From positions 248,001 to 312,000 of the forward strand of contig NZ_SRXO01000004.1 in the NCBI RefSeq assembly GCF_008360935.1: a stretch of 64,000 nucleotides of DNA, in the 5' to 3' direction. The stretch's first letter is position 1. The number at the start of each line of letters is the position of its first letter. The notes under the pieces are model-generated. The model had not been told where the DNA came from. It saw only the letters and a list, made by a program, of their open reading frames with translations, and ran no database searches. The stretch comes from Siccirubricoccus phaeus (GTDB lineage Bacteria; Pseudomonadota; Alphaproteobacteria; Acetobacterales; Acetobacteraceae). A program made the position numbers and the translations under genes. This document shows positions 52,303 to 60,486 of this stretch, piece by piece.

Positions 52303-52674
52303 ATGATCGTCATCGGCGAGGGCGGACGTGTGTCCGGCGACGCGGACGGAGAGGCCGCACGGCTGGAAGCGCTCGCCGCCGACCTCCGCCGCTTCGGGAG
52401 CCTCGCGGCGCCGTCGCCGGAGGAGCTCTCGGCGGCACCGCTGCTCGAGGCGTGGGCCGTTTCGGTGCGGCCGGTCGTGTGCCTGGTCGGGATGGTCACC
52501 GGGCACCCCCGGCTCCGCGGCCCACGCTGCCAGACCTCCGACGTCTGGGCCTTCGCGCCCGCGCTGGGATGGGCGCGCACCCTGAACCGCCTCTATCGGC
52601 TCGGCGCGCCAAACGCGGGGTCCCCCGTCATCCCGCAGCGCGGCGACTGCACCCGCGCGCCCGGCGGGAGGTGA
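52303..52674 (+). CDS. Hypothetical protein, DUF6634-like
   Basis: 123 residues; GGAG about 5 nt before ATG. The core AADLRRFGSLAAPSPEEL, then PVVCLVGMVTGHPRLRGPRCQTSDVWAFAPALGWARTLNRLYRLG resembles proteins I recall as DUF6634 (not verified). It sits 6 bp before the AAA protease gene, in one operon. Function is unknown. Confidence 0.6.
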   Translation: MIVIGEGGRVSGDADGEAARLEALAADLRRFGSLAAPSPEELSAAPLLEAWAVSVRPVVCLVGMVTGHPRLRGPRCQTSDVWAFAPALGWARTLNRLYRLGAPNAGSPVIPQRGDCTRAPGGR

Positions 52675-52680
52675 CGCCCC

Positions 52681-54906
52681 ATGCCGGACACCTCCATCGA
52701 CACCCCCGCCCCCACCCTCGCGCCGGGCGCGACAACATCGCCCAACAGCGCGGAGGGCGCCCTCCCCGCTGGAGACGCGCTGGACCTCGCGCTCAAGGGT
52801 TTGGCCGAGGCCGTCAGGGATGAGATCGGAAACGAGCCAGGAGAGGCCGAGCCCGCCCCGTCTCGGGAGGCCATCTGCCCGCCCTCAAAGAGTGCCGTGG
52901 TCGCGACCCCGCTGTGGTTCGACGACCCGATCGAGGCCGCCGCCTTCGTGCTGCTGCGCCGGGTGCTGGAGCGCGACCCGGGGCTGCGCGAACGCGCCCT
53001 GGCGCCGGGCGCCGCGGTCGTGTTCGAGGTGGCGGACGCCGAGTGGGTGGATCCGGTCGCCGAGGCGTGGCGCGTGCTCGTGCGCGGGACCGACGCGGTG
53101 CCGCTTGACGGGGACGAGGACCAGGAGCGCCCCTACCGACCGATTCCGCGCACCGAGCCGTCCTGGGGCGAGTTCCGCCGCGACGGCCTGGGCCGCAGGC
53201 ACCGGCCGGAGGACGGCAACGGCTCCGTCCGCGCGATGGTCGCGGCCGGGCGGCCCGTCTATGGCTTCAGCCCCTCGCCCGCGCGCTCCCTGCCGTCGGA
53301 CCTGCTGCGCATCGCGGTGGACACGGTGGTCGTCGGGCCCCTCGACCCGGCGGCCCTCGCCGAGGCAGCCAAGCTCCTCACGGACACCGCCCCCACCACG
53401 GCGGCCGTGCCCGCCGACCTCGCGCCGCTGGTGGGCGCCTCCGATCTGTGGCTCGCCCGGCGACCGGGCCAGGACGGCGACGACTACCTCGTGCGCCTGG
53501 CCGAGCTGGCCTCGCAGCGCCTCATCGCCCGCCCGGTGACCCTCCGCGACCTGCACGGCATGGACGAGGCCGTCCGCTGGGGCGAGGACGTCGCGCGCGA
53601 CCTCGCGGACTACGCGCGCGGCGCGCTGCCCTGGCGCGACGTGGACCGGGGCGCCGTGCTGGTCGGGCCGACCGGGACGGGCAAGACGACCTTCGCGCGG
53701 GCGCTGGCAGCGCACTGCGGCGTGCCGCTGGTGACTGGCTCGCTCTCGGCGTGGCAGGGCGCCAAGGAGGGCCACCTCGGCAGCCTGCTCGGCGCCATGC
53801 GCGAGACCTTCGAGGCCGCGCGCAAGGCGGCGCCCTGCATCCTGCTCGTGGACGAGATCGACGGCTTCGGCGACCGCGCCTCCTTCCGGCACCGCGACCG
53901 CGACTACGCCATCCAGGTGGTCAACGCCCTTCTCGAGGAGCTGGACGGCGCGAACGGCCGCGAGGGCGTCGTCGTCCTGGGCTGCTGCAACGACGCCAGC
54001 CGCCTCGACCCCGCCATCCTCCGGCCCGGCCGCCTGGAGCGCCAGATCCGGGTGCCGCTCCCGGACCGGGCCGCGCTCGCCGCCATCCTGCGCCACCACC
54101 TCGGCGGCGACCTTCCCGGGGCCGACCTGTCGCGGCTGGCGCTCCTCGGGCTCGGCTCGACCGGCGCCGAGGCGGAGCGCTGGGTCCGCGGCATGCGCCG
54201 CCGCGCGCGGAACGCCCGCCGCGAGCCGATGCTCGCGGACCTCGAGGCCGAGTTGCGCGGCGGCCGTCCCCGCCCGCCCGAGGAATTCCTCCGGCGGACG
54301 GCCGTCCACGAGGCGGGGCACGCGGTGGCGGCGGCCCTCGGGCGTCCCGGCGCCCTGGTCTCGGCCACGGTGCTGGCGTCCGGCGACCGGGCCGGGCGCG
54401 TCCTGTGGGCGCAGCGGGACGGCGCCGATCCCTCGTTCACGCGCGCGGCGCTGGCGACCCTGCTCCGCGAGGTGCTGGCGGGTCGCGCGGCCGAGGAGGA
54501 GCTGCTGGGCGAGGCGTCGGCCGGGAGTGGCGGCGGCGCGGACAGCGACCTGGCCACGGCGACGCGCCTCGCCACGGCCGCCGTCACCGCGCTCGGCCTC
54601 GACCGGGGCGGCGGCGCCCTGGTCTGGCGCGGGCTGCCCGAGGCTGCGGACGTCCCCGGCCTGCTCGCGGCGCGGCCAGACGTCGCGTGCCGGGTCGGCG
54701 AGATGCTGGACACCGCCTACGCCGAAGCGCGGACACTGGTGCGGCGCCACCGCGAGGCGGTCGAGCGTCTCGCCGAACTGCTGGTCGCCCACGAGGCCGT
54801 TGGCGGCGCCGAGATCGCGTCCTTGGTCGCGGCCCATGTGTGCGGCACCGCGGCCGTGCCTGCCATCCTCTCCGGGAGTGAGGCCGGGCTGCTGGAGGCA
54901 CCCTGA
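52681..54906 (+). CDS. Soluble FtsH-like AAA ATPase/zinc protease
   Basis: 741 residues; GGGAGG 9 nt before ATG. Residues 1-300 are an unrecognised domain, without membrane helices. The AAA module has Walker A GPTGTGKTT (329-337), Walker B ILLVDEIDGFG (~385) and the second region of homology NDASRLDPAILRPGRLERQ. The peptidase M41 domain has HEAGH (543-547), and the third zinc ligand is likely Asp in GGADSDLATATRLA. It lacks the membrane anchor of FtsH, so it is a cytosolic proteolytic machine. Operon partners are a DUF6634-like protein and a primase-helicase. Confidence 0.85.
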   Translation: MPDTSIDTPAPTLAPGATTSPNSAEGALPAGDALDLALKGLAEAVRDEIGNEPGEAEPAPSREAICPPSKSAVVATPLWFDDPIEAAAFVLLRRVLERDPGLRERALAPGAAVVFEVADAEWVDPVAEAWRVLVRGTDAVPLDGDEDQERPYRPIPRTEPSWGEFRRDGLGRRHRPEDGNGSVRAMVAAGRPVYGFSPSPARSLPSDLLRIAVDTVVVGPLDPAALAEAAKLLTDTAPTTAAVPADLAPLVGASDLWLARRPGQDGDDYLVRLAELASQRLIARPVTLRDLHGMDEAVRWGEDVARDLADYARGALPWRDVDRGAVLVGPTGTGKTTFARALAAHCGVPLVTGSLSAWQGAKEGHLGSLLGAMRETFEAARKAAPCILLVDEIDGFGDRASFRHRDRDYAIQVVNALLEELDGANGREGVVVLGCCNDASRLDPAILRPGRLERQIRVPLPDRAALAAILRHHLGGDLPGADLSRLALLGLGSTGAEAERWVRGMRRRARNARREPMLADLEAELRGGRPRPPEEFLRRTAVHEAGHAVAAALGRPGALVSATVLASGDRAGRVLWAQRDGADPSFTRAALATLLREVLAGRAAEEELLGEASAGSGGGADSDLATATRLATAAVTALGLDRGGGALVWRGLPEAADVPGLLAARPDVACRVGEMLDTAYAEARTLVRRHREAVERLAELLVAHEAVGGAEIASLVAAHVCGTAAVPAILSGSEAGLLEAP

Positions 54907-54907
54907 C

Positions 54908-57900
54908 ATGGGTGCAGCCGATGGAAGCCGCTCCGCGACCGTCGTCGGGGCGGCACTGGCTTACGCGGAGCGTGGATGGCCGGTGGTGCCCGTCCACGTC
55001 GCACGGAATGGTGCCTGCGGCTGCGGCCGCGCGGACTGCTCGAAGCCCGGCAAGCACCCTCGGGCCGAGCACGGTTTCAGGAGCGCCACGGCCGTCCCTG
55101 AGGAGATCCGGCGCACGTTCCGATGGGAGTCCAACGTCGGGATCGCGACGGGCGAGACGGCCGGGGTCTGGGTGCTGGACGTGGACGGCGAGCGCGGCGC
55201 CGCGTCCCTCGCCGACCTCGTCGCGCGCCACGGCGAGCTGCCGGTCACCGTCGAGAGCCGGACCGGCGGGGGCGGCCGCCACCTGTTTTTCCGCTACCCG
55301 GTCGGCCACGCCGTGAGGAACTCCGTGCGCAGGCTGGGGCCCGGTCTCGACACACGCGCGGATGGCGGCGGTGTAGTCGCGCCTCCTTCCCGGCACGCCT
55401 CCGGCCGGGCCTACGAGTGGGCGCAGGGCCGCGCCCCCGGGGAGGTCGAGGTCGCGCACGCACCGGCCTGGCTCTACGAGGCGCTGGATGGCGGCGACCG
55501 ACACCGGGCCGGGACGCCCGCCCGCGCCCCACGCGATCCGGGCGGCGCCACGGCGGCGAACGCCTACGCGGGCGCGGCCCTGGACGGCGAGACCATGGCT
55601 GTCCTGGGGGCCGGGGAGGGGACGAGGAACGACACCCTGCACGCCGCCGCGGTGAAGCTGGGCAGCCTGGTCGGCGCAGGGCTGCTGGACCGGCGGCAGG
55701 TCGAGCACGAGCTGACCAAGGCCGCCCTCGGCTGCGGCCTACTCCTCCACGAGATCGAGGCCACACTGCGCTCCGGCCTCAATTTCGGGGTGGCCAACCC
55801 GCGTTCCCTGGAAGGGGTCGGGAGCGCCCAGGAGGCGCGCAGGCGGGCGGCGAACCACGAGGCCCAGGCGGCGCGCCGCAAGCGCCTCAGGGACAACCCG
55901 GCGGCCATGGCGTGGCTGACGGGCGAGATGAGGCTGGAGCAGGGGACGCTGGACCACTTCGCGTTCGGTCTGGACAAGCCCTACGAGAGCGCGAAGACCG
56001 GCAAGGTCTTCGCCGACGCCCTGACCTTCCCGCTGCGCTCGGCCGACGGCACGGCGCTCTCCGTCATCTGCAAGGCGAATGTCCCCGGGGTCACCCGGCA
56101 TCCCAAGGCGGCCTGGTGGTCGGCCGCCAGGGAGGCCGCCACCTTCTACGCCGAGCCAGGCGAGTTCGCCGCCGTCCTCGTCTGCGACATGCCGGACCTG
56201 TGGCGCCTCTGGCAGGATCTCCGCCGCGGAGGGGAGCGCCCGGACATCCAGCTCGTCGCCTCGAGCGAGGTGGAGGCCACCCCCGCGGAGTGGTTCCGGG
56301 CGGAGTTCTGGGACCGCTGGAGCGAGATCCACGTGGCGACCGCGGCGGATGCGCGGGGCGACCGCGTCGCCCAGGAGGTGTTCCGGGCGGCAGGCAAGGC
56401 GGTGCGCCGCCTGCGTCCGTCGGCGGCGACCTGGCGCGAGGTGCTCGCCACCGGGACCGGCGTCGGTGACTTCCTCGAGGCCATGGTGGACGCGCAGCCA
56501 ATGGAGGAGTCGCTGCGCTCCGAGGACGACGCCGGGCTCGGCCGCAAGGCATACCGTCCCCTCGACATCGGGCGCGCCTTCCACAACGGCCACCTCTACT
56601 ATCCCGTGGACACCCTCCTGACCGAGATCGAGGTCGACAAGGACGGCGTCGTGCGGAGGGTCGAGCGCGTCGAGACGGTCGTCGTCCGCTCTGACGGGCG
56701 GCAGCTCCACGCCGTCGAGGTCCCGGCGCCGAAGGGGACGCCGCTGGACAAGCGCATCATGCGCCTCTCGGACGGCACGCTCATCGACGGCATGCCGAAG
56801 GCGCCCGCACACCCGAGCTGGTCCTGGCCCTCCATCAGCACCTGGCTCAAGGCGAAGGACGCGAAGCAGCCCATCCGGCACCGGCCCTTCCGCGAGATCC
56901 TGGAGGACGTGGTGTCGGCCTTCCGCGACACGGTGTGGCTTCCCTACGAGGAGGACTACATCGTCCTGGCGCTGACCTCGGCCGCGAGCTACTGCCAGGC
57001 CGTCTTCCAGGCGGTGCCCCTCCTCCTGCTCTGCGGCGAGCCGGGGTCGGGCAAGTCCACCGCGGGCATCGCCATGAGCATGCTCTCCGCGAACGGCACC
57101 ATCGTCGGCCAGGTCAACGCGGCCGCGGCTGCGCGCCTCATCCACGAGACCAAGGGGCTCATCGTTCTCGACGACCTCGAGGCAATCGGGGCGCGTCCGG
57201 GCAAGGACGGCGCCTCTTTCGGCGACCTCGTGCAGTGGCTAAAGGTGTCCTACAACCGCGACACCGCGACCAAGGTCTGGGTCGACGCCAGCCGGAACTT
57301 CAAGGTCGAGCGACTGAACGGCTTCGGCATCAAGGTCGTCAACAACACGACCGGTGTCGACAGCATCCTCGGCAGCCGCATGATCCGCATCCAGACGCGG
57401 AAGATGCCGCAAGCGCAGGCTGACGCCCGCCGCGACCTGGTCCCGCCGTCGGCCGAGAGGCTGCAGGCGCTCCGCGACGAACTGCACACCTGGACCTTCG
57501 ACCACGTGGCCGACATCGCCCGCGCCTACGCGGAGGTCTGCCCCTCGGCGACGGAGCGCTCGGAGGAGATCGCGGCGCCTCTTCGCGTGCTGGCGCGACT
57601 TTCCGGGGACGAGGGGCATCTCGCCCTCCTCGATGCCGCGCTGGCCCGGACGAGCAAGGCAAACCTCAACGCGGACGACCCCGTCGAGGTCTTGCGGGAG
57701 GCTGCCACGGTGCTGGCGCGCCAGGGATTTCGGGAGATCTCGCCCACCCACATCATCCTCGAGATGAAGCGGCTGGTGGACGCCTTCTTCGGGCAGGTCA
57801 GCACAACCGAGATCCCCGAGTATCAGCAGCCCGAGTGGGTCGGCCGAATGCTGAGGTCGCGGGACATCCTGGCCCCTGGGCAACCCGGCCACCGGAAGCG

Positions 57901-58099
57901 GTTCTTCGGCAAGAATCTGCGCGTTTACCCGTTCAGCCAAAATTTTCTCCATGAGGTTCTGGAGAATCAGGATTCGGTGCCCCGGAAGGAGGCGACGGAC
58001 TTCTGCGTGGGATGCGCCGCATGCCCGTACCGCTCGCACGGCTGCCCGTTCATGGAGGAGCGAATGGCGGCCGAGGGCACCCGAGGGGGGCGGTATTGA
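54908..58099 (+). CDS. Primase-polymerase/helicase fusion of a mobile element
   Basis: 1063 residues, one base after the protease stop. The N-terminal bifunctional primase/polymerase domain has ALAYAERGWPVVPVH, the catalytic D91/D93 pair in VWVLDVDGE and SRTGGGGRHLFFRYP. The middle region is helical. A P-loop domain reads LLCGEPGSGKSTAG (~710) with a Walker B-like IVLDDLEAI and STAGIAMSML near it. The end has a Cys cluster, CVGCAACPYRSHGCPF. Such Prim-Pol/helicase proteins initiate replication of plasmids and phage-like elements. It is the core replication gene of the 50-64 kb segment. Confidence 0.85.
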   Translation: MGAADGSRSATVVGAALAYAERGWPVVPVHVARNGACGCGRADCSKPGKHPRAEHGFRSATAVPEEIRRTFRWESNVGIATGETAGVWVLDVDGERGAASLADLVARHGELPVTVESRTGGGGRHLFFRYPVGHAVRNSVRRLGPGLDTRADGGGVVAPPSRHASGRAYEWAQGRAPGEVEVAHAPAWLYEALDGGDRHRAGTPARAPRDPGGATAANAYAGAALDGETMAVLGAGEGTRNDTLHAAAVKLGSLVGAGLLDRRQVEHELTKAALGCGLLLHEIEATLRSGLNFGVANPRSLEGVGSAQEARRRAANHEAQAARRKRLRDNPAAMAWLTGEMRLEQGTLDHFAFGLDKPYESAKTGKVFADALTFPLRSADGTALSVICKANVPGVTRHPKAAWWSAAREAATFYAEPGEFAAVLVCDMPDLWRLWQDLRRGGERPDIQLVASSEVEATPAEWFRAEFWDRWSEIHVATAADARGDRVAQEVFRAAGKAVRRLRPSAATWREVLATGTGVGDFLEAMVDAQPMEESLRSEDDAGLGRKAYRPLDIGRAFHNGHLYYPVDTLLTEIEVDKDGVVRRVERVETVVVRSDGRQLHAVEVPAPKGTPLDKRIMRLSDGTLIDGMPKAPAHPSWSWPSISTWLKAKDAKQPIRHRPFREILEDVVSAFRDTVWLPYEEDYIVLALTSAASYCQAVFQAVPLLLLCGEPGSGKSTAGIAMSMLSANGTIVGQVNAAAAARLIHETKGLIVLDDLEAIGARPGKDGASFGDLVQWLKVSYNRDTATKVWVDASRNFKVERLNGFGIKVVNNTTGVDSILGSRMIRIQTRKMPQAQADARRDLVPPSAERLQALRDELHTWTFDHVADIARAYAEVCPSATERSEEIAAPLRVLARLSGDEGHLALLDAALARTSKANLNADDPVEVLREAATVLARQGFREISPTHIILEMKRLVDAFFGQVSTTEIPEYQQPEWVGRMLRSRDILAPGQPGHRKRFFGKNLRVYPFSQNFLHEVLENQDSVPRKEATDFCVGCAACPYRSHGCPFMEERMAAEGTRGGRY

Positions 58100-58207
58100 G
58101 CGCTGCGGGACCGTGAGAGAGGCCAAAACCTAATGGTTGATGCCGTGCCCGTGGCCGACCGTAACTTCGAGCCACGGCCATGGGGTTGATGCTTGGCCTT
58201 CGCCATG

Positions 58208-58226
58208 TGTAGCACTAAGTGCCACA
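58208..58226 (+). promoter_or_regulatory. Palindromic autoregulatory operator of the toxin-antitoxin genes
   Basis: TGTAGCAC-TAA-GTGCCACA is a dyad with one mismatch per arm. It overlaps the GTG start of the toxin at 58219, as expected for autoregulation by the antitoxin. Confidence 0.65.
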
Positions 58227-58644
58227 TGAGGTCACGATAAGGGTATTCCTGACGCCGCAGGTCGCCAAACTTCAGCGAGACGAACGGCTCGGCGACAGCG
58301 TTTTCTGTGAGGTCGCAGGCGAGGTACTCAGAGGTGAGTTGGGGGTTGGGGAGGCGAATCTCGGAGGGGGGCTGTTCAAGGAGCGGGTGGGACGCGCCAA
58401 CAAGGGGAAGTCGGACGGCTATCGGATGATTGTTGGTTACCGCACCCCGAACTCCGAGAGAGTTCTCTTCGCATACGGCTTTCCCAAGAGCGTTGCCTCA
58501 ACTCTCACTCCCGCTGGCCGGAAGGCTCTCACCATCGTCGCAAGGGACTTCATCGCGGCCGACGACAAGAAGGTTCTGGCGTTGCTCAAGGACGGCAAGG
58601 TCAAGGAGGTGAAGTGCGATGACGGAGCAGAAGAGGCAGGCTAG
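58219..58644 (+). CDS. RelE/HigB-type toxin (PF06296-like)
   Basis: 141 residues if translation starts at GTG 58219, which lies inside the operator; a later start is possible. The core EVLRGELGVGEANLGGGLFKERVGRANKGKSDGYRMIVGYR and RVLFAYGFPKSV is the signature of this toxin group, whose members cleave mRNA. It is the first gene, with the antitoxin second and overlapping by 26 bp, the order of HigBA-like systems. Confidence 0.8.
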   Translation: MPHEVTIRVFLTPQVAKLQRDERLGDSVFCEVAGEVLRGELGVGEANLGGGLFKERVGRANKGKSDGYRMIVGYRTPNSERVLFAYGFPKSVASTLTPAGRKALTIVARDFIAADDKKVLALLKDGKVKEVKCDDGAEEAG

Positions 58645-59047
58645 GCCGAGCGCGAAGGCCGTCGAGGACGAGATCCTCGCCACCGCGCATGAGCTTGGCG
58701 CGGCCCTGCACAGCGTCGGCGCCACCGACGAGATCACCATGCGGGAACTGGACCAACTCTGCCTTCCGCCGCCCAGGGTCTATGGCAAGAGCGACGTGGT
58801 CAGGATTCGGCGCAGGACCCGCATGAGCCAGCCGGTCTTCGCCAAGCTACTGGGCGTGGGGAAGTCGGCGGTCGTTCAGTGGGAACTGGGCACGAAGAAG
58901 CCTTCCGGGACCGCCCTACGGGTTCTGGAGCTGCTCGACCCCGAGGCGTCCGGGAGTGCGCTCCTAGAAGTTCGCGAGATTTCCAGAGAGGAGCACCCGC
59001 GTCCCCGTCTGCGGTCGCATTCCCGTCATGCGGTGACTACCGGGTAG
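58619..59047 (+). CDS. XRE-family antitoxin
   Basis: 142 residues. The helix-turn-helix is RTRMSQPVFAKLLGVGKSAVVQWELGTKKPSGTALRVLELL, near residues 68-108, with an N-terminal toxin-binding arm (SAKAVEDEILATAHELGAAL). It overlaps the toxin gene and would bind the palindrome at 58208. Confidence 0.85.
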   Translation: MTEQKRQARPSAKAVEDEILATAHELGAALHSVGATDEITMRELDQLCLPPPRVYGKSDVVRIRRRTRMSQPVFAKLLGVGKSAVVQWELGTKKPSGTALRVLELLDPEASGSALLEVREISREEHPRPRLRSHSRHAVTTG

Positions 59048-60183
59048 CTGGCGACCAGTTCCGCATCCCAAGGCTGGCGCCTTACGGAAGGCCGAAAGCG
59101 AACGCGTTCCATCCCAATTCGGGATGCCTGCATTCATCCGCATGCCGTGTCTGCCGCCTCCGTGTCGACGGCCTGCGAAAATGGCGGGGGCGGGTACCTC
59201 CTCGGCATTCCGGGCGGCCGGGCCACCCGTACGATTGTAGGCTCGAGGGGGCGAGGCCTCATTAGCCTCGTGAACCGCTCAACCCCGTTCGGCTCTTCAG
59301 CCAAGAATTGTCAACATTAGTTGCCGAGAATGTGGCGCCTCCCCCGACCGCCTCGACGGGTGAGTCTAAGTTGCTGATTTCATTGGGTTCGATGCGTCCT
59401 GTAAACCCTCGTTTAACAAGATTTGCACGTCTATTGCTACGCCGCAGACGGCCATTGAGGGTAGATCAGTTGCTATTAAAGCTTTGATTTCAAAGGACAA
59501 TCCTCATTGCGTCCGAGCGGTCTTGTTAGGTGGCCTCTGGAGGCTTGTTAGCCCGCCCGAGATTGGCTTGTCGACGCCGAAGAATGCCCCAGGTTGCACA
59601 GTGAGGCCCGGCACGATCCGGGACGAGGCTTTCGTGGTTCATGGGAGCCGACCTGCCTCTTCCGCCAGCCTTCCTGCTGGACCAGCCCTCGATCCAACGA
59701 ACGCGGCCGCCGAACCGATAGAGCATGAAGCTTCTAATCTTATTTACTAAATTTATGAACCAGACACTGAACCAGGTTCTCCACATGCTGAACCAGTACT
59801 CCTGAACCAGTCTGCTCTGTTTGGTTCGAGCTGGTCCGGCTTCTGGTTCAACCCCTCCCCCCAGCCCGGCCACGAGGAAATGGCGTGTCTCAAATGGCTT
59901 CCGAAGGTTGGCCGGGGATGCCCGCCCACCGCTGAACCGGTCGGTGCCGTCGGACCGGCACCCTCCGCCCGGTCCCCTGCCAAGATTGTCCGTTCGGGCT
60001 TGGCGCAATAATCTCGATGTCATCGCCCTCTTCGGTGGCATACAGCGGGAGAGGCGCGCAAACGTGAACAAAATAGAAACGAAATCGATCTAGAGTCCTC
60101 CTGGTTGCAGGCAGCAGGGGACAGTGCAGTATGCGTTTGGAAGACAGTTCGATATCACTATTGTAACGAGCACAGTAGATGTT
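59048..60183. other. AT-rich non-coding region with iteron-like repeats
   Basis: No gene is supportable. The region is far less GC-rich than the window average and contains TGAACCAG repeats at 59756-59850. Given the adjacent primase-helicase and recombinase genes, it may be an origin, attachment or regulatory region. Confidence 0.45.
59756..59850 (+). repeat. Iteron-like TGAACCAG repeats
   Basis: Four direct copies of TGAACCAG start at 59756, 59768, 59789 and 59803, and an inverted copy CTGGTTCA is at 59843-59850, with a degenerate TTGGTTCG/CTGGTCC between. Spacing is 12-21 bp. They may be binding sites for a replication protein or recombinase. Confidence 0.55.
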
Positions 60184-60425
60184 GTGCCGGAGGAATCCCC
60201 ACGTCTGACGCAGAGCCAGCTGGATGTCGTGACTTGGCTCCGCAGATTTTGGGCGACCACCGGCATTGGCCCGCGCAATGGGAGGTCGCGGCCGGGGTCG
60301 GGGCACCGTCGCAGGCGGCGACCGCTGCGCCGCTCGTCGGCCCGGTGGCGGCCAAAGGCTGCTTGGAGCGACCGGAGGCTGCCAGCCGGAATATTTGGCC
60401 GACGCTCGGGCCATGGGGAAGCTGA
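60184..60425 (+). pseudogene. Frameshifted LexA-like winged-helix domain
   Basis: PRLTQSQLDVVTWLRRFWATTGIGP in one frame continues as EVAAGVGAPSQAAT and LVGPVAAKGCLERPEAASRNIW in another, the LexA N-terminal DNA-binding pattern. The slip near 60270 and the absence of a protease domain suggest a decayed fragment or a small LexA-N protein with a sequencing error. A GTG at 60184 could be its start. Confidence 0.4.
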
Positions 60426-60486
60426 AACCCTGGGCGCATGTGCAACCGGAGACGGTGGCACTCGCCCCAAACTGAGGATTCTTGGA

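Noticed and set aside
59526-60071. Minus-strand frame of 181 codons in the AT-rich gap
   Set aside because: Trp/Phe motifs in it come from the TGAACCAG repeats; no ribosome site or family signal.
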